Assembly (NCBI RefSeq): GCF_008253865.1
Contig: NZ_CP042331.1
Span: 3,754,001-3,818,000, forward strand
Origin: Bosea sp. F3-2
GTDB taxonomy: Bacteria > Pseudomonadota > Alphaproteobacteria > Rhizobiales > Beijerinckiaceae
DNA length: 64,000 nucleotides
Reading direction: 5' to 3'
The notes under the pieces were generated by a model. The model did no database searches, was not told where the DNA came from, and worked only from the letters and a program-made list of their open reading frames with translations. How positions within the stretch are numbered: the first letter of the stretch is position 1; the number at the start of each line of letters is the position of its first letter. The position numbers and the translations under genes were made by a program. Shown here in pieces: positions 56,103 through 64,000 of this stretch.

Positions 56103-56196
56103 GTCATTCCGGGCTTGACCCGGAATCCATCATAGAGCGCAACGCCCTTCGATGGATTCCGGATCGGTGCCGCTGACGCGGCTTGTCCGGAATGAC
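56103..56196. repeat. Palindromic repeat, family A
   Basis: GTCATTCCGGGCTTGACCCG ... CGGCTTGTCCGGAATGAC between the convergent nitroreductase and DUF808 genes. Confidence 0.82.
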
Positions 56197-56225
56197 GGCG
56201 TGATTCCTTCAAAGTACGGCACGCG

Positions 56226-57296
56226 CTATGCGCCGGGCTTCTCACCTACCGGCTGCGTTACCGGATCCTTCCGAAATAGCCTCAGCAGCGGTTCGACCAG
56301 CCAATGCATCGCCACGATCACGATGCCGCCGACGACCAATCCGAAGACGGCCGCCAGCGCCGCACCGGCCAGCCATTCGCCGACTCCTGCGATTGCAGAC
56401 GGCGAGGCGCGGCCCAGTGCGACGGCGAGATCATGGACGCCATGCCCGAGCGCGGCGAGGCCGTAGCCTTCGAGACCATGGATGATGATGCCACCGCCGA
56501 CCCAGAGCATCGCCGCCGTGCCGACCGCCCCGAGCAGGCTGAGGAAGCTGGGCATGCCAAGCACGAGGCCGCGCCCGAGCGGCTGCGTCAGCCAGCGCAA
56601 TGCGCGGTCGAGCCTGCCCGCCTCGCCCGGCTCCAGCCGCCTCAGCCCCAGCAGACTCGCGGCGGGGCGTGGGTTGGCGGCGAGCGCCACGCCGACATCG
56701 TCGGCCTTCACGATCAGGGCGACGACGCCGTAGACGGCGACGGTGATGCCGATGCCGACGATGGCGAGCACGGCAGCCTTCATCCAGAACGACTGGTCGG
56801 AGACCCCGGCCAGCGTGATCGCCATGATCTCGGCCGAGAGGATGAAGTCGGTCTTGATCGCACCAGCGATCTTCTGCTGTTCGAGCGCCGCAGGGTCTCC
56901 CGCCGCCTCGCCCGCCTTCGCGGCACCGGGCGTGCCATGCGGCAGCACCAGCTCAAGCACCTTCTCGGCACCCTCGAAGCAGAGATAGGCGCCGCCAGCC
57001 ATCAGCAGCGGCGTGATCGCCCAGGGCGCTACCAGCGCGAGCAGGAGCGCGCCCGGCAGCAGGAAGATGAGCTTGTTGCGCAGCGAGCCGAGCGCGATGC
57101 GCCAGATGATCGGCAATTCGCGCGAGGCCGCAAAGCCCACGGCATAGCGCGGCGTCACCGCCGCATCGTCGATGACGACGCCGGCCGCCTTGGCCCCGGC
57201 CTTGCCGGCCTGCGCCACGACATCGTCGACAGACGCAGCCGCGACCTTGGCGAGGCCGGCGACGTCGTCGAGCAGCGCGAACAGACCCGAAGCCAA
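56226..57296 (-). CDS. DUF808 family inner-membrane protein
   Basis: A 356-residue membrane protein of the DUF808/YedI family, beginning ASGLFALLDDVAGLAKVAAA and SVDDVVAQAGKAGAKAAGVV, which is the conserved N terminus. About six hydrophobic segments follow, including LLPGALLLALVAPWAITPLL. I set the start at a TTG (57296) because AGGAG lies six bases upstream and no ATG is near; a longer frame to 57401 runs toward a repeat. Function unknown. Confidence 0.83.
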   Translation of the reverse strand: MASGLFALLDDVAGLAKVAAASVDDVVAQAGKAGAKAAGVVIDDAAVTPRYAVGFAASRELPIIWRIALGSLRNKLIFLLPGALLLALVAPWAITPLLMAGGAYLCFEGAEKVLELVLPHGTPGAAKAGEAAGDPAALEQQKIAGAIKTDFILSAEIMAITLAGVSDQSFWMKAAVLAIVGIGITVAVYGVVALIVKADDVGVALAANPRPAASLLGLRRLEPGEAGRLDRALRWLTQPLGRGLVLGMPSFLSLLGAVGTAAMLWVGGGIIIHGLEGYGLAALGHGVHDLAVALGRASPSAIAGVGEWLAGAALAAVFGLVVGGIVIVAMHWLVEPLLRLFRKDPVTQPVGEKPGA

Positions 57297-57354
57297 GCGC
57301 TTCTCCTGTTTGACGGCGACCCAACCGGTCGCTCCGTTTCGGATAAAGCCGCCC

Positions 57355-57458
57355 GTCATCCCGGACAAGCTGCGAAGTAGCGCAGATCCGGGATCCATCA
57401 TAAGGCTCGCCGCTCTATGATGGATCCCGGCGCTCCGCTCCGCTGCGGTCGGGATGAC
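57355..57458. repeat. Palindromic repeat, family A
   Basis: GTCATCCCGGACAAGCTGCG ... CTGCGGTCGGGATGAC, with inner arms GATCCGGGATCCATCATA and TATGATGGATCCCGG, between the DUF808 and multifunctional beta-oxidation genes. Confidence 0.8.
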
Positions 57459-57483
57459 AACGCGGGTTGTGGGTAGGCTAACT

Positions 57484-59556
57484 TCAGCCCTTCAGGCTCG
57501 CAAATCCCTTGCCCTCGGCGGCGAGTCGCTTCAGCAACGGCGCCGGCTCCAGCGCCTTGTCGCCAATCTCCGCCGCCTGCGCCTCCAGCCGCTTCGCGAT
57601 GACGTCGAGCCCCACCGTATCGGCCCAGAACATCGGCCCGCCCCGCCAGGCCGGCCAGTTGTAACCGTTGATCCAGACGATATCGATGTCGCCCGGCCGC
57701 GCCGCGATGCCCTCTTCCAGGATGCGCGCGCCCTCGTTGACCATCGGGTCGAGCAGCCGCGCCAGGATTTCCTCCTGGGTGAAGCTGCGCCGCGTCACGC
57801 CCTGTTCGGCCGAGATGCGGGCGATCAGCGCCTCGACCTCCGGGCAGCGCTGCCCGGCGCGCGCGCCCTGCGGGTAGAGGTAATAGCCGCGGCCGGTCTT
57901 CTGGCCGAACCAGCCGGCCTCGCAGATCGCATCCGCCACCGGTGCCTTCAGGCCTCGCGCCTTGCGTGAGCGCCAGCCGATATCGTTGCCGGCGAGGTCG
58001 GCCATGGCGAAGGGGCCCATCTTGAAGCCGAAGCCGACGAGCGCGGCATCGACCTCATGCGGCAGGGCACCGGCGATCAGCAGCCGCTCGGCGGCGCGGG
58101 TGCGCTGCTCCAGCATGCGATTGCCGACGAAGCCGAAGCCGTTGCCGACCACGACAGGCACCTTGCCGAGCTTGCGTCCAAGCGCGACGGCGGTCGCGAC
58201 CGCATCATCCGCCACGCCCTTCGGCCGCACCACTTCGAGCAGCTTCATGACGTTGGCCGGGCTGAAGAAATGCATGCCGAGCACGTCCTGCGGACGCTTC
58301 GTCGCCGCCGCGATGGTGGGCACGTCGAGATAGGAGGTGTTGCTGGCAAGGATGGCGCCGGGCTTCGCGATCTTGTCGAGCTCGCCGAAGATCTGCTGCT
58401 TGACGCCCATCTCCTCGAAGGCGGCCTCGACGACGATATCGGCGCCGGCCGCAGCCGCGAGGCCGACGGCCGGCCTGATCAGCGCCATGCGCCGGGCCTT
58501 CGCCTCCGGCGTCAGCGAGCCGCGCGAGACCGAGATGTCGTAGATCGCGCTGATCCGATTGATGCCGTTGTCGAGCGCCGCCTGCGCGGTCTCGATCAGC
58601 GTCACCGGGATGCCGGCATTGGCGAAGCACATGGCGATGCCACCGCCCATCGTGCCGGCGCCGATCACCGCGGCACTGGCGATCTCGCGCGGCTTCACCT
58701 CCGGGCCGATGCCCGGCACCTTCGCGACCTCTCGCTCGGCGAAGAAAACATGGCGCAGCGCCTTCGAGCGCTCATCGGCGATCAACGAGAGGAAGAGCTG
58801 GCGCTCAACGCCCAAGCCTTCCGCGAAGGGCAGGGCGAAGGCACTACGGACCGCCTCGACCAGCGCCGGCACGTTCGGCATGCCGTCGGCCTTCTTCAGC
58901 GCATCCCTGGCCTGCGCTTCGAAGGCTTCGCGGTCTGCCTCCGTCAGGCGGTCGTCATCGGCGCTCGTGACCGGACGGCGCCCTTCGGCAGCCAGCCCTT
59001 CGGCCAGCCTGATCGCCGCGGTGACGACATCGCTGGAGACAACCTCGTCGAGCAGCCCGTAGTCGAGCCCCTGCCCTGCCGAGATCGGCTCGCCGGACAG
59101 CATCATTGGGAAAGCCTTCGCCGCCCCGATCAGCCGCGGCAGGCGCTGCGTGCCGCCGGCGCCGGGGATGAGGCCGAGCTTGATCTCGGGCACGCCGAGC
59201 TTCGCGGCCGGCAGCGCGACGCGGCCATGGCAGGCGAGCGCGACCTCCAGCCCGCCGCCGAGCGCCACGCCCTGGATCGCCGCAACGACCGGCTTGACCG
59301 AGGCCTCGATGGCATCGAGCAGATCGGGCAGCAGTGGCGGCGCCGGCGGCTTGCCGAACTCGCTGATGTCGGCGCCGGCGATGAAGGCCTTGCCGGCAGA
59401 GGCGATCACGATCGCCTTGACGGCGGCATCGGCATTGGCGCGCTCGATCGCCGCCGCGAGCCCCTCACGCACCGCTGCACCGAGCGCATTGACCGGCGGA
59501 TTATCGATGGTGGCAACCGCGACCCGGCCGTGAACCTCCAGTTGAACCTTCGTCAT
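57484..59556 (-). CDS. Multifunctional enoyl-CoA hydratase / 3-hydroxyacyl-CoA dehydrogenase
   Basis: A 690-residue beta-oxidation enzyme (FadB/FadJ type). The N-terminal crotonase domain (about 1-190) has AGADISEFG and GVALGGGLEVALACHGRVAL (oxyanion residues). The NAD-binding domain (about 295-475) has VIGAGTMGGGIAMCFANAGI, and C-terminal 3HCDH domains follow (GFVGNRMLEQRTRAAERLLI). The ATG at 59556 follows GGAGG. It would hydrate trans-2-enoyl-CoA and oxidise the 3-hydroxyacyl-CoA. Its thiolase partner may be the distant gene at 15210. Confidence 0.9.
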   Translation of the reverse strand: MTKVQLEVHGRVAVATIDNPPVNALGAAVREGLAAAIERANADAAVKAIVIASAGKAFIAGADISEFGKPPAPPLLPDLLDAIEASVKPVVAAIQGVALGGGLEVALACHGRVALPAAKLGVPEIKLGLIPGAGGTQRLPRLIGAAKAFPMMLSGEPISAGQGLDYGLLDEVVSSDVVTAAIRLAEGLAAEGRRPVTSADDDRLTEADREAFEAQARDALKKADGMPNVPALVEAVRSAFALPFAEGLGVERQLFLSLIADERSKALRHVFFAEREVAKVPGIGPEVKPREIASAAVIGAGTMGGGIAMCFANAGIPVTLIETAQAALDNGINRISAIYDISVSRGSLTPEAKARRMALIRPAVGLAAAAGADIVVEAAFEEMGVKQQIFGELDKIAKPGAILASNTSYLDVPTIAAATKRPQDVLGMHFFSPANVMKLLEVVRPKGVADDAVATAVALGRKLGKVPVVVGNGFGFVGNRMLEQRTRAAERLLIAGALPHEVDAALVGFGFKMGPFAMADLAGNDIGWRSRKARGLKAPVADAICEAGWFGQKTGRGYYLYPQGARAGQRCPEVEALIARISAEQGVTRRSFTQEEILARLLDPMVNEGARILEEGIAARPGDIDIVWINGYNWPAWRGGPMFWADTVGLDVIAKRLEAQAAEIGDKALEPAPLLKRLAAEGKGFASLKG

Positions 59557-59745
59557 CGACGGCCTCCGCAATCCCGTTCCACGCGCCCCGACTCGCTAGC
59601 CAAGGCAGCGAAGGCGTCCATATGGTTAGGGAGAACCCGGCCGGCGCGATGTCAAGCGCAGGGCGGCGACGAAAGGCTCATCCCGGCTTGCTTGACCCTG
59701 CGCGAAGGCCCATGCCATCCCGGCAGGGCAATCAGGAGCGGACCG

Positions 59746-60492
59746 ATGAGCGAAGTGCTGAGCGAAAACGTCGCGGCTGGCGTCGTGCAGATCACCATGA
59801 ACCGGCCGGACCGCAAGAACGCGCTCGACCGGGCGAGCTATGCCGGGCTGATCGCGGCGATCGCCGCCGCCGAGACGGATGCCTCGGTCCGCGCCATCCT
59901 GTTGACGGGTGCTGGCGGCTGCTTCACCAGCGGCAACGATATCAAGGATTTCGCCATCGCCGCCGCTGCCGGCGAAGGCCCGCGCGTCGCCATCGACTTC
60001 CTCGAGGTGATCTCGACCGCCAGGAAGCCGATCGTCGCGGCCGTCGAAGGCTTCGCCGTCGGCATCGGCACGACGATGCTGCTGCATTGCGACCTCGCCT
60101 TCGCCGCCCGCTCCGCGACCTTCCGCCTGCCCTTCGTCACGCTCGGCCTCTCGCCCGAGGGCGGGTCGAGCCACCTGCTGCCGCTGGCCGCGGGCTCCAA
60201 GAAGGCGGCGGAGCTGCTCATGCTGGGCGAGGCCTTCAATGCCGAGGCGGCCGCGGCCGCCGGCCTCATCAACGCCGTGGTCGAGGACGGCACGGCGCTG
60301 GAAGCTGGCCTCGCCAAGGCCAAGGCGCTGGCGGCTCTCCCACCGGAATCGCTCGCGCTCACCAAGATGCTGTTGAAGCGCGGCTCGGCCGAAGCGGTCG
60401 CGGAAACCATCGCGACCGAAGCGCGCCACTTCGGCGAGCGCCTGCGCTCGCCGGAGGCCATGGCCGCCTTCGCGGCGTTTTTGAAGAAATAG
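59746..60492 (+). CDS. Enoyl-CoA hydratase/isomerase family protein
   Basis: A 248-residue crotonase-fold protein with TMNRPDRKNALDRASYAGLI, the oxyanion-hole segment AGGCFTSGNDIKDFA and GFAVGIGTTMLLHCDLAFAA. The ATG at 59746 follows AGGAGCGGACCG. It is divergent from the multifunctional beta-oxidation gene. A conserved Glu is visible (LGLSPEGGSS), so hydratase or isomerase activity is plausible; the acyl substrate is unknown. Confidence 0.88.
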   Translation: MSEVLSENVAAGVVQITMNRPDRKNALDRASYAGLIAAIAAAETDASVRAILLTGAGGCFTSGNDIKDFAIAAAAGEGPRVAIDFLEVISTARKPIVAAVEGFAVGIGTTMLLHCDLAFAARSATFRLPFVTLGLSPEGGSSHLLPLAAGSKKAAELLMLGEAFNAEAAAAAGLINAVVEDGTALEAGLAKAKALAALPPESLALTKMLLKRGSAEAVAETIATEARHFGERLRSPEAMAAFAAFLKK

Positions 60493-60500
60493 ACCCCTTC

Positions 60501-60712
60501 GTCATTCCGGGGCGCCGCACAGCGGCGAGCCTGGAACCCATGAACACGACACTTCCGTCATGGTCGGGCTTGTCCCGACCATCCACGTCTTCGCTGGTGG
60601 AAGTCCGTGTTCAAGACGTGGATGCTCGCCACAAGGGCGAGCATGACGACATCTGGATCAGCGTCTAGTTCATGGGTTCCGGGCTCATGCCTGCGGCATG
60701 ACCCGGAATGAC
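60501..60712. repeat. Nested repeat: family A with a family B unit in its loop
   Basis: The outer arms GTCATTCCGGGGC and CCCGGAATGAC and inner arms GGAACCCATGAACAC/GTTCATGGGTTCC are those of family A. A 91-bp family B unit occupies 60557-60647. Confidence 0.88.
60557..60647. repeat. Family B unit (91 bp) inside a family A loop
   Basis: GTCATGGTCGGGCTTGTCCC ... CACAAGGGCGAGCATGAC, in the same orientation as the unit at 52115-52205 and close to it in sequence. Confidence 0.88.
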
Positions 60713-60718
60713 ACCCTG

Positions 60719-62224
60719 TCAGGCCGCCACCGCCCGGCCTCGGCCTCTCAGCCAGTCGCGCGTCCAGGAGAACACCGGCCAGAGCAGCGCCGCGAAGGTC
60801 ATCGCCGCCAGCACCGAGGAGACCGGCCGGTCGAAGAAGGGCAGCACCGAGCCGTCCGATTTGATCAGCGAGGTGACGAAGCTCTGCTCGACCATCGTGC
60901 CCATGACGATGCCGAGCACCATCGCCGCGACCGGATAGCCGTTCTTCTCCATCACGAAGCCGAACACGCCGAAGAAGGCGACGCACCAGACCGCGAACAG
61001 GTTGTTGCCCGCCGTAGCGAAGGCACCCACGGCGCAGAAGATCATGATCACCGGCATCACGGCCGAGCGCGGCGCCCCGACGATGCGGCTCGCCAGCCGG
61101 ATCATGATGATGCCGAAAGGAATCATGATGATGTTGCCGAGGATGAAGATGATGTAGAGCGCGTACATGCTCTCGGCCTGCTGGGTGAACAGCGTCGGCC
61201 CGGGATTCAGCCCCTTCATGTAGAGCACGCCGATGGCGATGGCGGTGATGGTGTCGCCGGGAATGCCGAAGAGCAGCGCCGGCACCCAGCCCGAGGCGAG
61301 CGAGGCGTTGTTGGAGGCGCCGGCCTCGATCAGCCCTTCCGGATGGCCGGTGCCGAATTTCTCCGGCGTCTTCGAGAAGCGCTTGGCCATGGCGTAGCTG
61401 ACCCAGGCCGCCATGTCGGCGCCGGCGCCGGGCAACACGCCGATGATGATGCCGACGATGTTCCCGCGCGTCTGCTGCTTGGGATATTCCTTGGTGAGCT
61501 GCCACTGGCCCTTGAGGATCGAGCCGAGCCTGCGGCTCTCGATCTTCGGCGGCTCGCGCTCGGTCATTGCCCGCATCACTTCAGCCAAAGCGAAGACGCC
61601 GACCAGCGCCGGAATCGGCTCGATGCCGCCGAGCAGGTCGGTGGAGCCGAAGGTGAAGCGCGCGACGCCGCCGGGGTTGTCGATGCCGATGCAGGTGATC
61701 AGCAGGCCAAGCAGCATCGCCGCGATCGCCTTGATCGGCGATGACCGCGCCACCAGCGTCGAGCACATCAGGCCGAGCATGGCGAGCCAGAAGTTCTCAT
61801 AGGTCGAGAAGGACAGCGCCATCTCCGCCAAGAGCGGCGCGATCAGCATCAGCGAGAGCGTGCCGGCGATGCCGCCGAGCGCCGAGAACCAGAGACAGAT
61901 GCCGAGCGCCGTTTCCGCCTGGCCCTTGCGCGTCATCGCATAGGCTTCATCGGTATAGGCGGCGGAAGCCGGCGTGCCAGGGATGCGCAGGAGGCAGCCG
62001 GGAATATCGCCGGAGAAGATCGCCATCGCCGAGGCCGTGATGATCGTCGCCACCGCCGCGATCGGCGAGAGATAGAAGGTGACGGGCACGAGCAGCGCCG
62101 TCGCCATCGTGGCGGAGAGGCCGGGCAGCGCACCGACGGTCAGCCCGTAGAAGGCCGAAGCGACGATCGCGACCATGACGTCGAACTGCAAGACGAGCCC
62201 GAAGGCCTTGATGACGGTGTCCAT
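60719..62224 (-). CDS. tctA: TctA-type tripartite tricarboxylate transporter permease
   Basis: A 501-residue large membrane subunit of a tripartite tricarboxylate transporter, with about 12 helices. Signatures include GLTVGALPGLSATMATALLV and PVTFYLSPIAAVATI near the N terminus and GVLPGAGADMAAWVSYAMAK in the middle. It works with TctB and a TctC binding protein to take up citrate-like acids, driven by ion gradients. It starts 13 bp after tctB. Confidence 0.93.
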   Translation of the reverse strand: MDTVIKAFGLVLQFDVMVAIVASAFYGLTVGALPGLSATMATALLVPVTFYLSPIAAVATIITASAMAIFSGDIPGCLLRIPGTPASAAYTDEAYAMTRKGQAETALGICLWFSALGGIAGTLSLMLIAPLLAEMALSFSTYENFWLAMLGLMCSTLVARSSPIKAIAAMLLGLLITCIGIDNPGGVARFTFGSTDLLGGIEPIPALVGVFALAEVMRAMTEREPPKIESRRLGSILKGQWQLTKEYPKQQTRGNIVGIIIGVLPGAGADMAAWVSYAMAKRFSKTPEKFGTGHPEGLIEAGASNNASLASGWVPALLFGIPGDTITAIAIGVLYMKGLNPGPTLFTQQAESMYALYIIFILGNIIMIPFGIIMIRLASRIVGAPRSAVMPVIMIFCAVGAFATAGNNLFAVWCVAFFGVFGFVMEKNGYPVAAMVLGIVMGTMVEQSFVTSLIKSDGSVLPFFDRPVSSVLAAMTFAALLWPVFSWTRDWLRGRGRAVAA

Positions 62225-62237
62225 CGTCAGGCCTCGC

Positions 62238-62729
62238 TCACCAGGGGAAGGGCAGGATGCCGCCGGGCAACGGCACGCGCAGCAGCTTCAGGAAGATCAG
62301 GTTGATCGCGAAGGGCGCGATGATCGCGAGCGGCACCGCGAGCTTCGGCTTCGCGCCGAAGGCAAGGCTGGCGACGAGCACCATGATCGCCGCGGTCGGC
62401 AGGAAGCCGAGCGTCTCCGAGACCAGCGCGTAGAAGGCGAGCAGTGCCGGCGGCAACAGGGCCAGCCAGTTGCGCCAGGCCGGCAGCGGCGCGAGTTCCT
62501 CGGGCGCCGCATGGCTGACGACATCAGCCTCGGCGACTTCCTCGAAATGGCGGCCGATGCCGAAGACGATCAGCCCGCCGCAGATGACGAGCCCGGTGCC
62601 GACCACCATGGGAAAGGCGGAAGGACCGATCTGCTGGCCGGGAACCGGCGGCAGCCTGGAACCGTAGAAGTAGGCGACGGCCCCCAACGCGGCGAGAGCG
62701 GAGCCGGAAATGCGGTCGGACAGTTGCAA
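62238..62729 (-). CDS. tctB: TctB-type small permease subunit
   Basis: A 163-residue small membrane subunit with about four helices (SALAALGAVAYFYGSRLP, then ALLPPALLAFYALVS). The start is a TTG with GAGGAGG seven bases upstream. It follows a strong hairpin after tctC and precedes tctA. Confidence 0.87.
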   Translation of the reverse strand: MQLSDRISGSALAALGAVAYFYGSRLPPVPGQQIGPSAFPMVVGTGLVICGGLIVFGIGRHFEEVAEADVVSHAAPEELAPLPAWRNWLALLPPALLAFYALVSETLGFLPTAAIMVLVASLAFGAKPKLAVPLAIIAPFAINLIFLKLLRVPLPGGILPFPW

Positions 62730-62770
62730 GGGGCAACCTCCTCGGATGATCGAAGGTGATGAGACGAAAA

Positions 62771-62795
62771 CGCCGGGAGCTGTTTGCTCCCGGCG
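62771..62795 (-). terminator. Intra-operon hairpin between tctC and tctB
   Basis: CGCCGGGAGC, loop TGTTT, GCTCCCGGCG: a perfect 10-bp stem followed, on the minus strand, by TTTTCGTCTC. It lies 18 bases after the tctC stop and may attenuate tctBA or protect the tctC mRNA end. Confidence 0.7.
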
Positions 62796-62813
62796 CTAGA
62801 AGTTCCGTGCCGT

Positions 62814-63809
62814 TTAGCCCTTGGCGAGCCCTGCCGCCTTCATGGCGGAGGCCATCGACTTGTCGCTCTCGGCCATGAAGGACGCGAAGCCCGGCCCGTC
62901 CGCGAACTTCATGCCGAAGCCGCGGGAGTTCATGAAGTCCTGGTATTCCTTCGACTCGAAGGCCTTCTTCAGCGAGGCCGTCAGCTTGGCCTGCAGCTCG
63001 GCTGGCAAGCCCTTCGGCGCACCGATGCCACGCCAGGCGCCGATCGAATAGTTGATGCCGAGCGTCTCGTTCAGCGTCGGCACGTCCTTGAACTGCGGGT
63101 TGCGCGCGCTCGCCATGATCGCCAGCGATTTCGCCTTGCCAGCATCGATCATCGCCCGGCCTTCAGGCACCGAGCAGGTGACGATGTCGAGGCCGCCGGC
63201 GGCGAGATCCTGCATCGCAGGTGCCGCGCCATTCGACGGCACCCAGGCGACATGATCAGGCTTCAGCCCCATGGAAACGAGCCAGCCAATCAAGGCGAGA
63301 TGCCAGATGCCGCCCTGGCCGGTGCCGGAAGCCTTGAGCTTGCCGCGAGGCGCCGCCTTGATCGCATCGGCCAGCGCCTTGATGTCCTTGTAGGGGCCGG
63401 AGGCCGAGACCTGCACGCCCGGCGGGTCCTCGTTCATCAGCGCGAGCGGCACATAGCTCGACGGCGTCAGCTCGGTCAGGCCCTGATGGTGCATCATCGC
63501 GATCTCGACCGTCAGCATGCCGATATTGTAGCCGTCCGGCGCCGCCGTCGCGATTGCCGAATGGCCGACCACGCCCGAACCGCCCGTGCGGTTGACGACG
63601 TTGACCGGTTGGCCGAGATCCTTCTCCAGAAGCTGCGCGACGATGCGCGCGGTGGCGTCCGTGCCGCCGCCCGCGCCCCAGGGGCAGATCATGGTGATCG
63701 GCCGCGAGGGATAATTCGCCTGCGCGATGGCGGGCGCCGCGATCAGGCTCGCAGCGCCGGCCGCGGCCGCGCCCTTGAGCACACGACGCCTGTTGATGAA
63801 ATCACTCAT
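62814..63809 (-). CDS. tctC: TctC-type tricarboxylate-binding protein
   Basis: A 331-residue extracytoplasmic binding protein (Bug family). The N terminus MSDFINRRRVLKGAAAAGAA is a Tat-like signal ending AIAQA, and YPSRPITMICPWGAGGGTDA is the Bug/TctC N-terminal signature. The ATG at 63809 has GGAGG upstream. It heads the operon, with a 14-bp palindrome just upstream of the ribosome site. Confidence 0.9.
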   Translation of the reverse strand: MSDFINRRRVLKGAAAAGAASLIAAPAIAQANYPSRPITMICPWGAGGGTDATARIVAQLLEKDLGQPVNVVNRTGGSGVVGHSAIATAAPDGYNIGMLTVEIAMMHHQGLTELTPSSYVPLALMNEDPPGVQVSASGPYKDIKALADAIKAAPRGKLKASGTGQGGIWHLALIGWLVSMGLKPDHVAWVPSNGAAPAMQDLAAGGLDIVTCSVPEGRAMIDAGKAKSLAIMASARNPQFKDVPTLNETLGINYSIGAWRGIGAPKGLPAELQAKLTASLKKAFESKEYQDFMNSRGFGMKFADGPGFASFMAESDKSMASAMKAAGLAKG

Positions 63810-63824
63810 TCCCAATCTCCTCCG

Positions 63825-63838
63825 CTAAATCGATTTAG
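63825..63838. promoter_or_regulatory. 14-bp palindrome upstream of tctC, LacI-like operator
   Basis: CTAAATCGATTTAG is a perfect palindrome with a central CG, the pattern of many LacI-family sites. It lies two bases upstream of the Shine-Dalgarno region of tctC, so a bound regulator could block transcription. Confidence 0.5.
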
Positions 63839-63935
63839 TGTCCGGGCGCTCCTCGTCCATGACGGGGCTCCCTTGGTCCGACGGGTCATCTGAGCCGATC
63901 GCGCGGCGGGTGACAACCTCCGATTTTGTCGGGTG

Positions 63936-64000
63936 CTACAGACCGCAGATGATGGGCAACACACTGCCCGATACCTGCTCGACCACCGCGCCGGTGCTGA
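63936..64000 (-). CDS. Possible 3' end of a gene, cut by window edge
   Basis: A minus-strand frame reads STGAVVEQVSGSVLPIICGL and a stop at 63936-63938. The residues look protein-like, and the frame lies upstream of tctC in the direction of transcription, so it could be the end of a regulator or enzyme gene. Only about 20 codons are visible and I do not recognise the family. Confidence 0.3.
   Translation of the reverse strand, partial: STGAVVEQVSGSVLPIICGL

Noticed and set aside
58057..59745. Long N-terminal extension of the enoyl-CoA hydratase frame
   Set aside because: The extension is antisense to the multifunctional beta-oxidation gene. A good ribosome site and the family N terminus lie at 59746.
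63955..64000. Start of a plus-strand gene at an ATGATG near the right edge
   Set aside because: No ribosome-binding site and only about 15 codons visible; the minus-strand frame reads better.

Overview
The window looks like chromosomal DNA of a GC-rich alphaproteobacterium of the order Hyphomicrobiales; Bosea or a near relative is my guess. Supporting features are the priA-atpHAGDC block with xerC divergent to it, an ethylmalonyl-CoA mutase, a class I lysyl-tRNA synthetase, a short PutA paired with an Lrp-type regulator, tripartite tricarboxylate transporters, and many palindromic intergenic repeats. The genus is inferred from gene content and was not tested by alignment.

Layout. 1-4869: end of a surface polysaccharide cluster (flippase cut by the window edge, SAF-domain oxidoreductase, RfbC-type epimerase, nucleotide-sugar epimerase). 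4870-7570: a decayed accessory region. It ends at a tRNA-Glu(CTC) gene, and a 16-bp copy of the tRNA 3' end at 5789-5804 bounds a small remnant holding two paralogous small proteins, other short ORFs and the C-terminal piece of a tyrosine integrase. A terminase-small-subunit-like fragment and a cysteine-rich small protein lie just outside it. 7875-16379: housekeeping and metabolism (ComF, glutaredoxin, DUF1178, SleB hydrolase, ethylmalonyl-CoA mutase, J-domain protein, BolA, MFS transporter, thiolase). 16630-22917: two EamA-like transporters, a D,D-carboxypeptidase, a CobW GTPase and a CelD-like acetyltransferase. 23170-32360: acyl-CoA synthetase, orphan NMT1-type binding protein, putR/putA, an ArsR/old-yellow-enzyme divergent pair, RppH and a VOC protein. 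32410-41264: the F1 ATP synthase operon, priA and xerC. 42098-47898: a peptide-type ABC transporter (binding protein and two permeases, no ATPase) with an amidase and an unusual SDR protein. 48187-53431: hexuronate genes uxaC/uxuB, another binding protein and an M20 amidohydrolase. 53648-60492: lysyl-tRNA synthetase, nitroreductase, DUF808 protein and two beta-oxidation enzymes. 60719-63809: a tctC-tctB-tctA operon, with the 3' end of another gene possibly at the right edge.

Intergenic structure is the most striking global feature. At least seven kinds of inverted repeat fill gaps between genes. One family (B, 91 bp in three copies) sits inside the loop of another (A) at two separate places, and repeats of these families interrupt the atp operon twice. 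Several compact palindromes look like operators: putR/putA, arsR/OYE, the DMT transporter/dac gap, and upstream of tctC. A strong hairpin separates tctC from tctB.

The best candidate for something little described is the remnant island at tRNA-Glu with its duplicated small proteins. I see no evidence for its function, and no complete defence, toxin-antitoxin, CRISPR or secretion system in the window.
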